35,957 bases of DNA, from positions 1-35,957 of the forward strand of contig CANCJV010000041.1 of NCBI GenBank assembly GCA_947378425.1, written 5' to 3'. The notes below the pieces were generated by a model, which was given only the letters and a program-made list of their open reading frames with translations, searched no databases and was not told the origin of the DNA. A program made the translations under genes and the position numbers. Shown here one piece after another: positions 1 to 10,334 of this stretch (position 1 is its first letter; each line of letters starts with the position of its first letter). The stretch is from Synechococcaceae cyanobacterium (GTDB lineage Bacteria > Cyanobacteriota > Cyanobacteriia > PCC-6307 > Cyanobiaceae).

Positions 1-56
1 GGCAGCAAATCTGCCGCAATCCAGCCGCAGAGCGCTGCAAACCCAAAGTAAACCCG

Positions 57-1061
57 GTGATTGGCCCCACCAGTCCCACCAGAGCCACAGGGTTGGAGGA
101 TCCACCGGCCCTGCGCCCCTTGTCCGCCTCCACCAGCAGCAGCACCGACCCGGTGCGCCAGTACCTCAAGGACATCGGTCGGGTTGACCTGCTGAGCGCC
201 GAGCAGGAGCTGATCCTGGCCCGGCTGGTGCAGCGCCGGCAGACCTTGCTGGAACAGCAGCAGCAGGACAACGACGCCAGCGAGGCATGGGCCGCCCGCT
301 GCGATCTGAGCCTGACCGAGCTGCGGCTGGCCCTGCATCGGGGCCGCCGCGCCAAGGACCGGATGATCCAGGCCAACCTGCGGCTGGTGGTGTCCGTGGC
401 CAAAAAGTACCAGCAACGCGGCCTGGAGCTGCTGGATCTGGTGCAGGAGGGCACCATCGGCCTGGAGCGCGGTGTGGAGCGCTTCGATCCCAGCCGCGGC
501 TTCCGCTTCAGCACCTATGCCTACTGGTGGATCCGCCAGGGGGTGACCCGGGCGATCGCCAGCCAGAGCCGCACGATCCGGCTGCCGGTGCACATGAGCG
601 AAAAACAGAACCGCCTCCGCCGCCAGCAGCGGGAGCTCCTGGCCAGCCTGGGCCGCAGCCCGACGCTGCCGGAACTGGCGGCAGCGTCGGGCTGGAGCGA
701 GGCGATGGTGCGGCTCGTCCTGGAGCGACAACCCGAGGCCGTGTCCCTCGACCTGCCCGTGGGCCGCGACCAGGAGAGCGACCTCGGCGATCTGCTGCAG
801 GATCAGCAGCCCGGCCCGGAGGAGCGGCTGGCGCGGCAACAGCTGCAGGAAGCGCTAGCCAGCATGCTCCAGGAGCTGAGCAGCCGCGAGGCCATCGTCA
901 TCCGTCAGCGCTTCGGCCTGGAGGACGACTCCCCCCGCACCCTGACGCAGATCGGGGATCATCTGCAGATCTCCCGGGAGCGGGTGCGGCAGATCGAATC
1001 GCAGGCCTTGCTGAAATTGCGACAACCCCACCATCGCAGCCGGGTCCGGGATTATCTGTAA
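57..1061 (+). CDS. RNA polymerase sigma factor, group 2 (RpoD-like)
   Basis: A 334-residue sigma-70 family factor that directs RNA polymerase to promoters. Region 1.2 starts near residue 31 (DPVRQYLKDIG). Region 2 spans about 105-178, with the core-binding and -10 recognition helices (LLDLVQEGTIGLERGVERFD, then RFSTYAYWWIRQ). Region 3 is about 179-245. Region 4, with its helix-turn-helix, is about 265-322 (RTLTQIGDHLQISRERVRQIE). The long acidic region 1.1 and the non-conserved insert of the primary factor are missing, which with the length points to a non-essential group 2 factor of the cyanobacterial SigB/C/D/E kind; which one cannot be told. The start is a GTG; the first 30 residues are low-complexity Ser/Thr/Pro, so a later start is possible. 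dps follows after 25 bases, suggesting co-transcription in a stress setting. Family call is firm; subgroup is inferred. Confidence 0.95.
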   Translation: MIGPTSPTRATGLEDPPALRPLSASTSSSTDPVRQYLKDIGRVDLLSAEQELILARLVQRRQTLLEQQQQDNDASEAWAARCDLSLTELRLALHRGRRAKDRMIQANLRLVVSVAKKYQQRGLELLDLVQEGTIGLERGVERFDPSRGFRFSTYAYWWIRQGVTRAIASQSRTIRLPVHMSEKQNRLRRQQRELLASLGRSPTLPELAAASGWSEAMVRLVLERQPEAVSLDLPVGRDQESDLGDLLQDQQPGPEERLARQQLQEALASMLQELSSREAIVIRQRFGLEDDSPRTLTQIGDHLQISRERVRQIESQALLKLRQPHHRSRVRDYL

Positions 1062-1086
1062 GCAACACCCCGCCCCTGCCACGGCC

Positions 1087-1572
1087 ATGACCCCCAGCAC
1101 CCCAGCCATCGACATCGGCATCCCGGCTGAGCAGCGCCTGGCGATCGCCGAGGGCCTCGGCCGGGTGCTGGCCGACAGCTACGTGCTCTACGGCAAGACC
1201 CACGGCTTCCACTGGAATGTCACCGGGCCGATGTTCAACACCCTGCACCTGATGTTCATGGGGCAGTACACCGAGCTCTGGAACGCCCTCGACGTGATCG
1301 CCGAGCGCATCCGCGCCCTCGGCCATCCCGCCCCCTTCGGCGGCGCCAACTTCGCGGTGCTCGCCTCGATCCCCGAAACCCAGGGCGTGCCCGCCGCCAT
1401 GGCGATGGTGCAGGAGCTGATGCTGGGCCATGAGGCCGTGGCCCGCACCGCCCGGGATCTGTTCGAGCTGGTGTCGGCCGCCAACGACCAGCCGACCGCC
1501 GACCTGCTCACCCAGCGACTGCAGATCCACGAGAAGACGGCCTGGATGCTGCGCAGCCTGCTGGAGGGCTGA
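1087..1572 (+). CDS. dps: Dps-family ferritin-like protein
   Basis: A 161-residue Dps/miniferritin subunit. Dps proteins form dodecameric shells that oxidise Fe(II), usually with hydrogen peroxide, store the iron, and so protect DNA from Fenton damage. The inter-subunit ferroxidase ligands are all visible: His42 (in GFHWNVTG), His54 (in NTLHLMF), Asp69 and Glu73 (in DVIAERIRALG). Their 12-15-4 spacing is the same as in the E. coli protein. The N-terminus is short with few Lys/Arg, so direct DNA binding is doubtful and the protein may act mainly in iron and peroxide handling. It lies 25 bases after the sigma factor gene on the same strand and probably shares its transcript. No clear Fur or PerR box was seen. 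Confidence 0.95.
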   Translation: MTPSTPAIDIGIPAEQRLAIAEGLGRVLADSYVLYGKTHGFHWNVTGPMFNTLHLMFMGQYTELWNALDVIAERIRALGHPAPFGGANFAVLASIPETQGVPAAMAMVQELMLGHEAVARTARDLFELVSAANDQPTADLLTQRLQIHEKTAWMLRSLLEG

Positions 1573-1728
1573 AGCGGAACCCCACCAGCAGCATCCGCTG
1601 AACAGGCTGCCCGGACCGATGGGGTCGCCCCACCGCTGCAGCCACCCCCTGCGTTCATGGGCTGGTTGAACGGCCGGGCCACGCCTGCGTGGGCAGCTTC
1701 GTCAGGGTTCCGCAGGCTCCAGGGGCAC

Positions 1729-3536
<1,808 letters not shown>

Positions 3537-3601
3537 CGCGATGTACCGCAAGTTCCCCAGGGATCGAACCGGAGGATCAGGCGGGAAGGGGCGTCTCGCC
3601 G

Positions 3602-3675
3602 CTGCTCTGCAGTGAGCAGGCAACGGATTCCAGTCGATGCGCCCCCGTTCTCAGGTCATTCGAGCTTGGCGAATG
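3602..3675 (+). other. Two short hairpins in the pyrG-queE gap
   Basis: Hairpin 1 pairs CTGCTC at 3602-3607 with GAGCAG at 3614-3619 around a 6-base loop. Hairpin 2 pairs CATTCG at 3657-3662 with CGAATG at 3670-3675 around a 7-base loop. Neither is followed by a run of T, so they are not classical intrinsic terminators. They could mark the 3' end of the pyrG message or a processed queE leader. The rest of 3537-3776 shows nothing recognisable. Confidence 0.3.
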
Positions 3676-3776
3676 CGTTGCAGGACGCCTGCGGGGCGAG
3701 GCAAGCTCCCGTCCCGGAGGCCAGCCCGACCAGGACCCCGCAGCCCTCAGCCCTCAGCCAGCCCACAACCGCAGCG

Positions 3777-4532
3777 ATGATCCCCACCTCCTCAGCGGCG
3801 GCCGCTGAGGCTCCTGCCCTCAGTGGCTCCGATCTGCCCGTCGTCGAAACCTTCCACTCGCTGCAGGGCGAGGGCCTCCATGCCGGCCGCAGCGCCTTCT
3901 TTCTGCGGCTGGCGGGCTGCAGCGTCGGCTGTAGCTGGTGCGACACCAAGCACTCCTGGCCGGTGGCCGCCCATAGCCAGCGCAGCCTGGCGGCCCTGAC
4001 CGCCGAGGCGTGCGACGCGGCCACAGCCGGCGCAGCCTTCGTGGTGATCACCGGCGGCGAGCCCCTGGAGCACGACCTCGATCCCCTCTGCGCCGCCCTG
4101 GCGGACGCCGGCCTGCCCCTGCACCTGGAAACCAGCGGCACAGGCCCCCTCAGCGGCCGCTTCGCCTGGATCACCCTCTCGCCCAAACGCCACCGGCCGC
4201 CCCAGCCGGAGCTGCTCGCCGCCTGCCATGAGCTCAAGGTGGTGGTGCATGAGCCCGCCGATCTGGACTTCGCCGAGGCGATGGCCGGGCAGGCCCTTGA
4301 GGCCCGCCAGCGGCCCAGCCTCAGCGAGCACCCCTGCGGCGCCACCCCTGCCGCGGCAACCATCCTGGCCAGCGACGGCGCCAGCGTGACGCTGAACCCG
4401 CCGGGCCCCGCCCTGCTGCTGCAGCCAGGCTGGGACAGCCGCCAGGGCCAGGAGCTGGCGATCGCCTTCGTGCGCAGCCACCCCACCTGGCGCCTCAGCC
4501 TGCAGGGCCACAAATGGCTTGGGGTGCGCTGA
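3777..4532 (+). CDS. queE: 7-carboxy-7-deazaguanine synthase (radical SAM)
   Basis: A 251-residue radical SAM enzyme that converts 6-carboxytetrahydropterin to 7-carboxy-7-deazaguanine in the preQ0/queuosine pathway. The cluster cysteines Cys48, Cys52 and Cys55 lie in the CX3CX2C motif (AGCSVGCSWCDTKHSW) typical of QueE. Upstream, VVETFHSLQGEGLHAG is the family's substrate-entry signature. VVITGGEPL and HLETSGT are the SAM-binding beta-strand motifs. The frame stays open back to 3612, but the first 55 residues there look non-coding, so the ATG at 3777 is chosen; it gives a length close to the family norm. queC, the next-but-one enzyme of the pathway, lies 2.1 kb downstream on the same strand beyond two opposite-strand genes. 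Confidence 0.93.
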   Translation: MIPTSSAAAAEAPALSGSDLPVVETFHSLQGEGLHAGRSAFFLRLAGCSVGCSWCDTKHSWPVAAHSQRSLAALTAEACDAATAGAAFVVITGGEPLEHDLDPLCAALADAGLPLHLETSGTGPLSGRFAWITLSPKRHRPPQPELLAACHELKVVVHEPADLDFAEAMAGQALEARQRPSLSEHPCGATPAAATILASDGASVTLNPPGPALLLQPGWDSRQGQELAIAFVRSHPTWRLSLQGHKWLGVR

Positions 4533-4731
4533 GGGCCCAGGGCCCGCTGCGCCGGGTGTTCTGCATGAACTCCCGTGCCATCTGACTGGCGAGCCGGTTC
4601 AGGCTCTCCCTGGACAGCCGATCGGCGCCGCCCCCCGGCGAGATCGAGACCTGCAGATTGACCGGCAGCCGCTGACAACCACCACGGGCCGGCGCAGACT
4701 GCGGCTGGAATGCCGGGAGCGAGCGGCGCGT
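4495..4731 (-). pseudogene. Possible coding remnant, unrecognised
   Basis: On the minus strand this open frame (stop at 4495-4497, upstream in-frame stop at 4732-4734) has strongly GC-rich third codon positions, like the real genes here. It encodes protein-like text such as VNLQVSISPGGGADRLSRES and NRLASQMAREFMQNTRR. No ATG or GTG starts the frame at its upstream end; the first ATG would leave only about 28 residues. Its 3' end overlaps the last 38 bases of queE. It may be the C-terminal relic of a decayed gene, or chance. I do not recognise a family. Confidence 0.25.
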
Positions 4732-4747
4732 TCAGGAAGCCGCTTCA

Positions 4748-5932
4748 TCAGCGCACCGCCCGACAGATGGGCGGCGCCACGGCTTCGAGCCCGGCGAGCT
4801 CGAAGAAATTCGAGCCCAGGGCGATGCGGCGGAAAGCCTCATCATTGACCCTGCCGAGGATGGCACTGGTCACCGCCAACTCGTCCCGGTAGACCCCCGC
4901 GCCCCGGCCAGCGGCGGCCACGAAATCGGTGCCGGGGATGAAGCGGCGCGGCCAGCGGTTGATCAGGCCGACATAGAGATCGCGCTTGGCGGAATCACTG
5001 AACACCTGGTCATCAAGCATGCGCCAGGAGATGTCAAAAGAGAGATTGGGATAGCGGCGCAGCAGCGAGCCCAGCAAGGCCACATGCTGGCGGGCATCAA
5101 TCCGCTTCAGCTCCCTGGACAGGCCCAGATGCATCCAGACGATCTTGTTGTCCAGATAGAGACTCAAGACCCGCTCCATCAGCGGCAGGTACTTGAGCGG
5201 CTCCTTGTCGTTACCGAGATCGGAGTGGATCGCAATCGGCATGTTGCGGCGCCGCAGCTCCGCCATGAACGGCTTCCAACCGGCGATCCGTTCCATCGGC
5301 ACCGCCTGATGGCCATTGCTGTACAGGGCTTGTTTGGCGAGGTTCACCTCTCCCATCCAGCGAAACATGCCCGGATACTCCTGATCCAGAATCGCCATCT
5401 GTGGCAAGACATCAGCCGGCCTGGCCAGGTCGGGGAAGGTCATCGACAACACCAGCTTCAGGCCGCTGGTGTCGAAATCGAGGCTGTTCTGGGCGTTGCT
5501 GAAATCGCTCTTCAGGCTCGGATCGGCTGGCACACCAGGACAGTTGAGGGCGTCGGTGCAGCGGGAATTCACCGGCAGGCGCTGACCGATGCCGTAAAAG
5601 TTGGCGAACAGCACCTCACTCTGGCGCAGATAGTTCAACAGCTCGGGAAACGGCACCGGCCGCCCACCGTATGGCCGCACATGCAGGTGGGTGTCGACGA
5701 CCGCCAGCGGCAGCCGGGTCTGGCGGTCATAGCAATCGGTCGATCCCTTGACGAAATTCGCCAGGGTGAGTGGTCCTTTGATGGAGCTCTGAGGGACGAA
5801 GGCCAGAGCCCGACCACCGGCCACGCAGGCCATCGCCGCGGCGACAACCACCGGCGATACCCTCCAGGGGGAGCGGAGCGCACGCGCCCATCCTGTACGA
5901 CACGGCTGCGGTGACCTCAGGGTCTGACGCAT
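4748..5932 (-). CDS. Exported amidohydrolase-family metal-dependent hydrolase
   Basis: A 394-residue protein with a Sec-type signal peptide: basic N-terminus, hydrophobic stretch about residues 26-43, likely cleavage after GRALA. The mature part has the amidohydrolase (TIM-barrel) layout: the HxH pair VVDTHLHV (His82, His84), a later His in PIAIHSDLG, another in IVWMHLGLS, and the metal-binding Asp in FIPGTDFVA near the C-terminus. These are the residues expected to hold one or two divalent metals. The substrate is unknown; the amidohydrolase_2-like subgroup includes decarboxylases and lactonases as well as amidases. ATG 5932 is preferred over an in-frame start 33 bases upstream because it gives a better signal peptide. 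It lies opposite to the queE and queC genes around it, beside another exported protein (ecotin). Confidence 0.82.
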   Translation of the reverse strand: MRQTLRSPQPCRTGWARALRSPWRVSPVVVAAAMACVAGGRALAFVPQSSIKGPLTLANFVKGSTDCYDRQTRLPLAVVDTHLHVRPYGGRPVPFPELLNYLRQSEVLFANFYGIGQRLPVNSRCTDALNCPGVPADPSLKSDFSNAQNSLDFDTSGLKLVLSMTFPDLARPADVLPQMAILDQEYPGMFRWMGEVNLAKQALYSNGHQAVPMERIAGWKPFMAELRRRNMPIAIHSDLGNDKEPLKYLPLMERVLSLYLDNKIVWMHLGLSRELKRIDARQHVALLGSLLRRYPNLSFDISWRMLDDQVFSDSAKRDLYVGLINRWPRRFIPGTDFVAAAGRGAGVYRDELAVTSAILGRVNDEAFRRIALGSNFFELAGLEAVAPPICRAVR

Positions 5933-5991
5933 GGGCCTGGAAATCAATGTATCGCCGCTGAACAAAAAATCAACAGGGCCTAACCACAGGC

Positions 5992-6576
5992 TCAGAGCAC
6001 GTTGGCGGGCCGTTGCACCCGCTCAGCCTTCCACAGGCGCCAGCGCACATCGAGATCCTTCGGCGCATAGATCACGATCGGCAGACTGGCGTTGTAGGGC
6101 AGCACGAAGGGCCTGGATCCCATCGGCACGAAGGCCTTGCGCGTCACACTGCCGGGCGGACAGGCCATGCGGGTGGAGACCACCGGTCCGACATCCCGCA
6201 CCCGATAGATCTTGTAGCCGAAGCCCGGCAGGGTCTCGCTGCGCAGCTTGCCGCCGAAGCGCTGGGTGTTGCAGTCCACCAGCAGTTCCCGGCCGATGAT
6301 CAACTCCACCCGCCAATCACTGGGATTGGGGGACAGCCTGGGATCGGCCGTGGGCGCCAGCACCCCGGGCAGCTGGATCACCCAGCGACGCTCACCGGTC
6401 GCGGCGGCCGGGTAGGGCTTCAGATCCAGCAGGGGGATGGCCCGGGCCGCCGTGCCGAAGCCACCACCGAGCTGCAGCGGCACCAGCGCGGCGGCCAGGG
6501 CGGCGGCCACGCCCAGAGCACGGTGAGCGGGGCGCAGACAGCTGGCGGCGGATCGGCCGGAGCGAACGGAGGGCAT
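5992..6576 (-). CDS. eco: Ecotin-family serine protease inhibitor
   Basis: A 194-residue ecotin homologue. Ecotin is a dimeric inhibitor of trypsin-fold serine proteases, periplasmic in Gram-negative bacteria. Core motifs match the E. coli protein: [48 protein letters not shown], the reactive loop [24 protein letters not shown] and the C-terminal [11 protein letters not shown]. Cys102 and Cys139 correspond to the conserved disulphide. The P1 position, Met84 in E. coli, is Arg136 here (P1' Met137), so trypsin-like targets are predicted. The N-terminus has basic residues then an Ala/Leu-rich segment (about 19-46) consistent with export. Start ATG 6576 is chosen; an in-frame ATG at 6627 is possible. 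It shares the minus strand with the exported amidohydrolase 59 bases downstream. Confidence 0.9.
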   Translation of the reverse strand: MPSVRSGRSAASCLRPAHRALGVAAALAAALVPLQLGGGFGTAARAIPLLDLKPYPAAATGERRWVIQLPGVLAPTADPRLSPNPSDWRVELIIGRELLVDCNTQRFGGKLRSETLPGFGYKIYRVRDVGPVVSTRMACPPGSVTRKAFVPMGSRPFVLPYNASLPIVIYAPKDLDVRWRLWKAERVQRPANVL

Positions 6577-6675
6577 GAGAAGCAGGCAGCAGGAGAGGGA
6601 GCGCGGCGGAGCCGGGCCCCGCTGCATCTTGGCCAGAGCGCTCGCCGGCGTCGAGCGGCCTTTCAGAATGAACGC

Positions 6676-7362
6676 ATGAGCACCTCTGCGCCCACGGCGA
6701 TCGCCCTCCTCTCCGGCGGCCTGGATTCGGCCACCGCCGCCGCCCTGGCCGCCGAGGCCGGCTATCGCGTCATCGGCCTGTCCTTCGACTACGGCCAGCG
6801 GCACCGCCGCGAACTTGAGGCCGCCGGCACCGTGGCCACGGCTCTGGGGCTGATCGAGCACCTTGTGCTGGCCATCGACCTGGCCGCCTGGGGGGGCTCG
6901 GCCCTCACCGATCCGGCCATCGCCCTGCCCACCGGCGGCGTGCAGACGGGCGTGATCCCCAGCACCTACGTACCCGGCCGCAACACGGTGTTCATCGCCC
7001 TGGCCCTCAGCCTGGCGGAAGCCCGCGGGGCCGAGCGGATCGTGCTGGGGGTGAATGCGATCGACTATTCCGGCTATCCCGACTGCCGGCCCGATTACCT
7101 GGAGGCCTTCCAGAGCCTGGCCGACCTGGCCAGCAAGATCGGCCGCGAAGGCCAGGGCCCCAGGCTCTGGGCGCCCCTGGTGGACGCCACCAAGACCGAG
7201 ATCGTCCACCAGGCGCTGCGGCTGGGGGTGCCGGTGGCCAGCACCTGGAGCTGCTACGCGGGGCGGGAACGGCCCTGCGGAGTCTGCGACAGCTGCCGCA
7301 TCCGCGATGCCGCCCTGCGCGAGGCCGGCCGGCCAGATCTGGCCAGCGACCGATCGGCATGA
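6676..7362 (+). CDS. queC: 7-cyano-7-deazaguanine (preQ0) synthase
   Basis: A 228-residue ATP-dependent enzyme that turns 7-carboxy-7-deazaguanine into preQ0 using ammonia, the step after QueE. The N-terminal PP-loop ATP pyrophosphatase motif is [10 protein letters not shown] (SGGLDS at 13-18), followed by [13 protein letters not shown]. The mid-protein signature [11 protein letters not shown] is specific to QueC. The C-terminal zinc site is the four-Cys [19 protein letters not shown]. The ATG at 6676 starts directly before the PP-loop; the longer open frame upstream lies over the ecotin gene and is not used. Its stop codon overlaps the pabB start (ATGA at 7359-7362), so translation of the two is probably coupled. 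Confidence 0.96.
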   Translation: MSTSAPTAIALLSGGLDSATAAALAAEAGYRVIGLSFDYGQRHRRELEAAGTVATALGLIEHLVLAIDLAAWGGSALTDPAIALPTGGVQTGVIPSTYVPGRNTVFIALALSLAEARGAERIVLGVNAIDYSGYPDCRPDYLEAFQSLADLASKIGREGQGPRLWAPLVDATKTEIVHQALRLGVPVASTWSCYAGRERPCGVCDSCRIRDAALREAGRPDLASDRSA

Positions 7363-8666
7363 GCGGGCGCCAGCGCTGCGACCTGCCCTGGAACGAGCCC
7401 TGGACGGTGGTCCAGGCCCTGGCGGCCGCCCTCGGCAGCGATGGCCTGGTGTTCCTCGACGGCGACGGCAGCAGCCTGGGACAGCGATCCGTGCTGGGGC
7501 TGAAACCGCTGGAGGTGATCTCCTGCCGGGGATTGCCCGGCAGCCCGGGCGCCGAGGATCCCTTCCTGGCCCTGGAGCGGATGGCGGGCCGGGGCGGTCC
7601 CTGGCTGGGCTGGCTGGGCTACGAGGCGGGGGCCTGGGTGGAACCGGGCCGGCACTGGCAGGCCTCCGACATGGCCAGCCTCTGGGCCGCCCGTCATGAT
7701 CCACTCCTCCACTTCGATCGCCCATCGCGGCGCTGCTGGCTGGAAGGGGAAGATCCAGGCCGACTGGAAGCGATGCGGCGCCTGCTGGCTGAACTCCAAC
7801 CCGCCGCCCCCAACCGGCGCAGCCTCGAGCCGATTGCCCTGGAGGCCTGGCACTGGCACACGCCCGCCGAGCAGTTCGCCCATCAGGTGGGTCAGCTGCA
7901 GCAGCGCATCGCTGTTGGTGACCTGTTCCAGGCCAACCTCACCGCCTGCTGCGAAACCCTGCTGGTGCAGCAACCCGATCTCCTGGGCCTGCACGGGCGG
8001 CTGCGCCAGCACTGTCCGGCCCCCTTCGGCGGCCTGGCGGTGGCGGGCGACGAGGCACTGATCTCGGCCTCGCCGGAGCGCTTTCTGCGCCTCGGCAGCG
8101 ATGGCAGTATCGAGACCAGGCCGATCAAGGGCACCCGCCCCCGCAGCGGCGATCCCGAGGCCGATGCGGACGCCGCCGCCGCCCTGGTCTGCGATCCCAA
8201 GGACCGGGCCGAAAACGTGATGATTGTCGATCTGATGCGCAACGATCTGGGGCGGGTCTGCGTGCCGGGATCGATCGATGTGCCCCAGCTGCTGGGACTG
8301 GAGAGCTATGCCCAGGTGCATCACCTCACCTCGGTGGTCACGGGCCAGCTGCAGCCGGGGCAAGGGCTGGTGGATCTGCTGCGGGCCTGCTGGCCGGGGG
8401 GCTCGATCACCGGGGCACCGAAAGTGCGGGCCTGCCAGCGCCTCAGTGAACTGGAGCCGGTGGCGCGGGGGCCCTACTGCGGCTCCCTCTTTCACCTCGG
8501 CGCCGATGGCAGCTTCGACAGCAGCATCCTGATCCGCACCCTGATGGTGAAAGGGCGGCGGCTGCGGCTGCACGCCGGCGGCGGCATCGTCGCCGACTCC
8601 GATCCCCAGGGTGAGGCGGTGGAAATGGGCTGGAAGATCCGGCCCCTGCTCGAGGCCCTGACCTGA
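7359..8666 (+). CDS. pabB: Aminodeoxychorismate synthase component I
   Basis: A 435-residue chorismate-binding enzyme. With a glutaminase partner (PabA, not in this window) it makes 4-amino-4-deoxychorismate for folate. The C-terminal catalytic domain (about 165-433) holds the PabB-type PIKGTRPR motif with Lys257, the residue that distinguishes aminodeoxychorismate synthase from anthranilate synthase. It also has [28 protein letters not shown] and the closing [12 protein letters not shown] motif. The N-terminal part carries the [10 protein letters not shown] signature. It is shorter than a PabA-PabB fusion and has no glutaminase domain. It overlaps queC by 4 bases and is followed by pabC after 10 bases. 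TrpE is the alternative, but the Lys motif and the pabC neighbour argue for PabB. Confidence 0.93.
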   Translation: MSGRQRCDLPWNEPWTVVQALAAALGSDGLVFLDGDGSSLGQRSVLGLKPLEVISCRGLPGSPGAEDPFLALERMAGRGGPWLGWLGYEAGAWVEPGRHWQASDMASLWAARHDPLLHFDRPSRRCWLEGEDPGRLEAMRRLLAELQPAAPNRRSLEPIALEAWHWHTPAEQFAHQVGQLQQRIAVGDLFQANLTACCETLLVQQPDLLGLHGRLRQHCPAPFGGLAVAGDEALISASPERFLRLGSDGSIETRPIKGTRPRSGDPEADADAAAALVCDPKDRAENVMIVDLMRNDLGRVCVPGSIDVPQLLGLESYAQVHHLTSVVTGQLQPGQGLVDLLRACWPGGSITGAPKVRACQRLSELEPVARGPYCGSLFHLGADGSFDSSILIRTLMVKGRRLRLHAGGGIVADSDPQGEAVEMGWKIRPLLEALT

Positions 8667-8676
8667 GGACACCGCC

Positions 8677-9546
8677 ATGGCCCCCTCCGAGCCGATCGCC
8701 TGGATCGCCGACCCCGAGCCGGCCCCGAACAGCGCGACCCTGGCCAGCGGCCGCTGGGGCCATCCCGATCAGCTCGCCCTGCCCCTGAGTGATCGGGGCC
8801 TGCAGCTGGCCGACGGCCTGTTCGAAACGGTGTTGGTGCAGGCGGGCCAAGCCCGCCTGCTGCAGGAGCACCTGGAACGCTGGCAGCACGGCGCCGCCCT
8901 GCTCGGCATGGCGCCACCACCGGGCGCCGAGGCCCTGAAGCCGCGCCTCGCTGAAGCAGTGCAGCGCAGCGGCATCCGCCAGGGAGCCCTGAGACTGAAC
9001 TGGAGCCGGGGCAGCGGCAGCCGCGGCCTCGATCTGCCCGCCGCCGGAGAGCCCCAGCCGATCCATCGCTTCTGGCTGCAGCTGGTCGCCTGCCAGCCCG
9101 CCTTTGGAGCGATCACGACGATCATCAGTCGCCATGAACGCCGCAATGCCGACAGTCTGCTGAGCCGTTGCAAAAGCTTTGCCTACAGCAGCCAGATTCA
9201 GGCCAGGCGCGAAGCCCGCACCGCCGGCGCCGATGAGGCTCTGCTGCTGAGCTCCAGCGGCGAACTCTGTTGCGGCAGCGCCGCCAATCTGTTGGTGCTG
9301 CTCTCAGGCCAGTGGTGCACCCCGCCGGCCAGCAGTGGCTGCCTGCCGGGGGTCATGCGCGGGATGGCCCTGAAGCGAGGCCTCGCAGTCGAAGCCCACC
9401 TCAGCCGCACCGATCTGCTCAGCAGCGACGGCGCCATGCTGATCAACAGCCTGGGATGCAGGCCCCTGAGCTGTTGCGATGGCCACAAGCTGCCGCCGAT
9501 GGCAGCAGCTGCAGCGCAGGCATCCTGGCGGAGCCTCCTGGACTAG
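8677..9546 (+). CDS. pabC: Aminodeoxychorismate lyase-type class IV aminotransferase
   Basis: A 289-residue PLP enzyme of fold-type IV. In this context it is expected to split 4-amino-4-deoxychorismate into p-aminobenzoate and pyruvate, completing the PABA branch of folate synthesis. The N-terminal signature DRGLQLADGLFETVLV is present. The PLP lysine is Lys166 in SRCKSFAYS, and the phosphate-binding region is SSSGELCCGSAANLL. The motif CLPGVMRGMAL is the class IV C-terminal signature. It starts 10 bases after pabB, the classic pabB-pabC order. Sequence alone cannot fully exclude a branched-chain or D-amino acid aminotransferase; the neighbour makes PabC the best call. Confidence 0.88.
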   Translation: MAPSEPIAWIADPEPAPNSATLASGRWGHPDQLALPLSDRGLQLADGLFETVLVQAGQARLLQEHLERWQHGAALLGMAPPPGAEALKPRLAEAVQRSGIRQGALRLNWSRGSGSRGLDLPAAGEPQPIHRFWLQLVACQPAFGAITTIISRHERRNADSLLSRCKSFAYSSQIQARREARTAGADEALLLSSSGELCCGSAANLLVLLSGQWCTPPASSGCLPGVMRGMALKRGLAVEAHLSRTDLLSSDGAMLINSLGCRPLSCCDGHKLPPMAAAAAQASWRSLLD

Positions 9547-9567
9547 ATCGCCGCCTCTTGGCGCCGC

Positions 9568-10041
9568 TCAGTAGCAACCCTGAACCGAGATGCGATAGGT
9601 GAAGCCGGTGGCCGCCATGTTGTCGGTGGCGCCCACTTTGATGTTCACCTGGCTGACGAGCTTGCCGGGAATGGCTTGCACCCTGACCGAACCGCCGCTG
9701 CCGGGATCGGGGGTGAAGTTCTTGTTATACACCTGCAGATTGGAGCCATCGGTGAACTTCAGATAGGCCTGAAGCGGGTAGGTGGCACTCACCGAGGAAT
9801 TGGCCGTGAAGAACAGCTTGTAGCTGCGATAGGGCTTGGTGACGTAGAAATCGGTGTTCCAGTTGGGACGGCCCAGAGGATTGCCGGGGCTGATGGTCTT
9901 GGTGACGATGTTGGTGACGCCATTGCCTCCCACTGGGCTGAGGAAGGTGCAGGATTCGGCCAGAGCCGGCGCAACGCTGAGGGCTGCAAGGCTGGCTCCG
10001 GCGGCCAAGCCAAGAACAGATAGACGTGGGGCGAAGCGCAT
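9568..10041 (-). CDS. Small secreted protein of unknown function
   Basis: A 157-residue protein I do not assign to a family. It has a clear Sec signal peptide with a basic start and Ala/Leu-rich core, and likely cleavage after Ala28 (APALA|ES). The mature part (about 129 residues) is rich in Thr, Ser, Asn, Gly and aromatic residues, typical of an all-beta secreted domain. Only two cysteines remain, one near each end (Cys31, Cys156), suggesting one disulphide closing the domain. A weak -10-like TAAGAT lies at 10066-10071. It converges with pabC (21 bases between stops), and urtE lies upstream on the same strand across 293 bases in which no gene or clear promoter was seen. Confidence 0.75.
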   Translation of the reverse strand: MRFAPRLSVLGLAAGASLAALSVAPALAESCTFLSPVGGNGVTNIVTKTISPGNPLGRPNWNTDFYVTKPYRSYKLFFTANSSVSATYPLQAYLKFTDGSNLQVYNKNFTPDPGSGGSVRVQAIPGKLVSQVNIKVGATDNMAATGFTYRISVQGCY

Positions 10042-10334
10042 GGACCAGAACTGTTGACAGGCTGCATCTTAACTAGCAAGCGGAGCCCCAAAGCCCAGGG
10101 CTTTCCCGACACGTTGCCGCCTGCGTCACCATCAAGACAGGATTCAGAGTCGCGATCCAAATTGGACACCTCGAAAAAATCCCGAACCTCATCAGTCACG
10201 CAACGCGAGAAGCATTGCGAATACTGGCTCCCCTGCAACTGTTCAGGGCTGGATGGACAATTTCGACCTGCCCAGGTGTTGTCGTGCCCAGATTGGATCG
10301 CACCCAACCAGGAACAATCCGCTCAACAGCAGCC

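Noticed and set aside
3541..3600. A tRNA T-loop-like GGTTCGATCCC on the minus strand near 3553-3567
   Set aside because: The flanking bases do not form the 5-bp T stem, and no anticodon or acceptor arm can be folded around it.
4519..4848. A 109-residue plus-strand open frame between queE and the amidohydrolase
   Set aside because: Arg/Pro/Gly-rich translation without motifs, overlapping both neighbours; the minus frame there looks more coding-like.
5992..7725. A single 577-residue minus-strand protein ending in ecotin
   Set aside because: Everything before the ecotin signal peptide is antisense to queC and pabB and reads as low-complexity Gly/Arg/Pro text.
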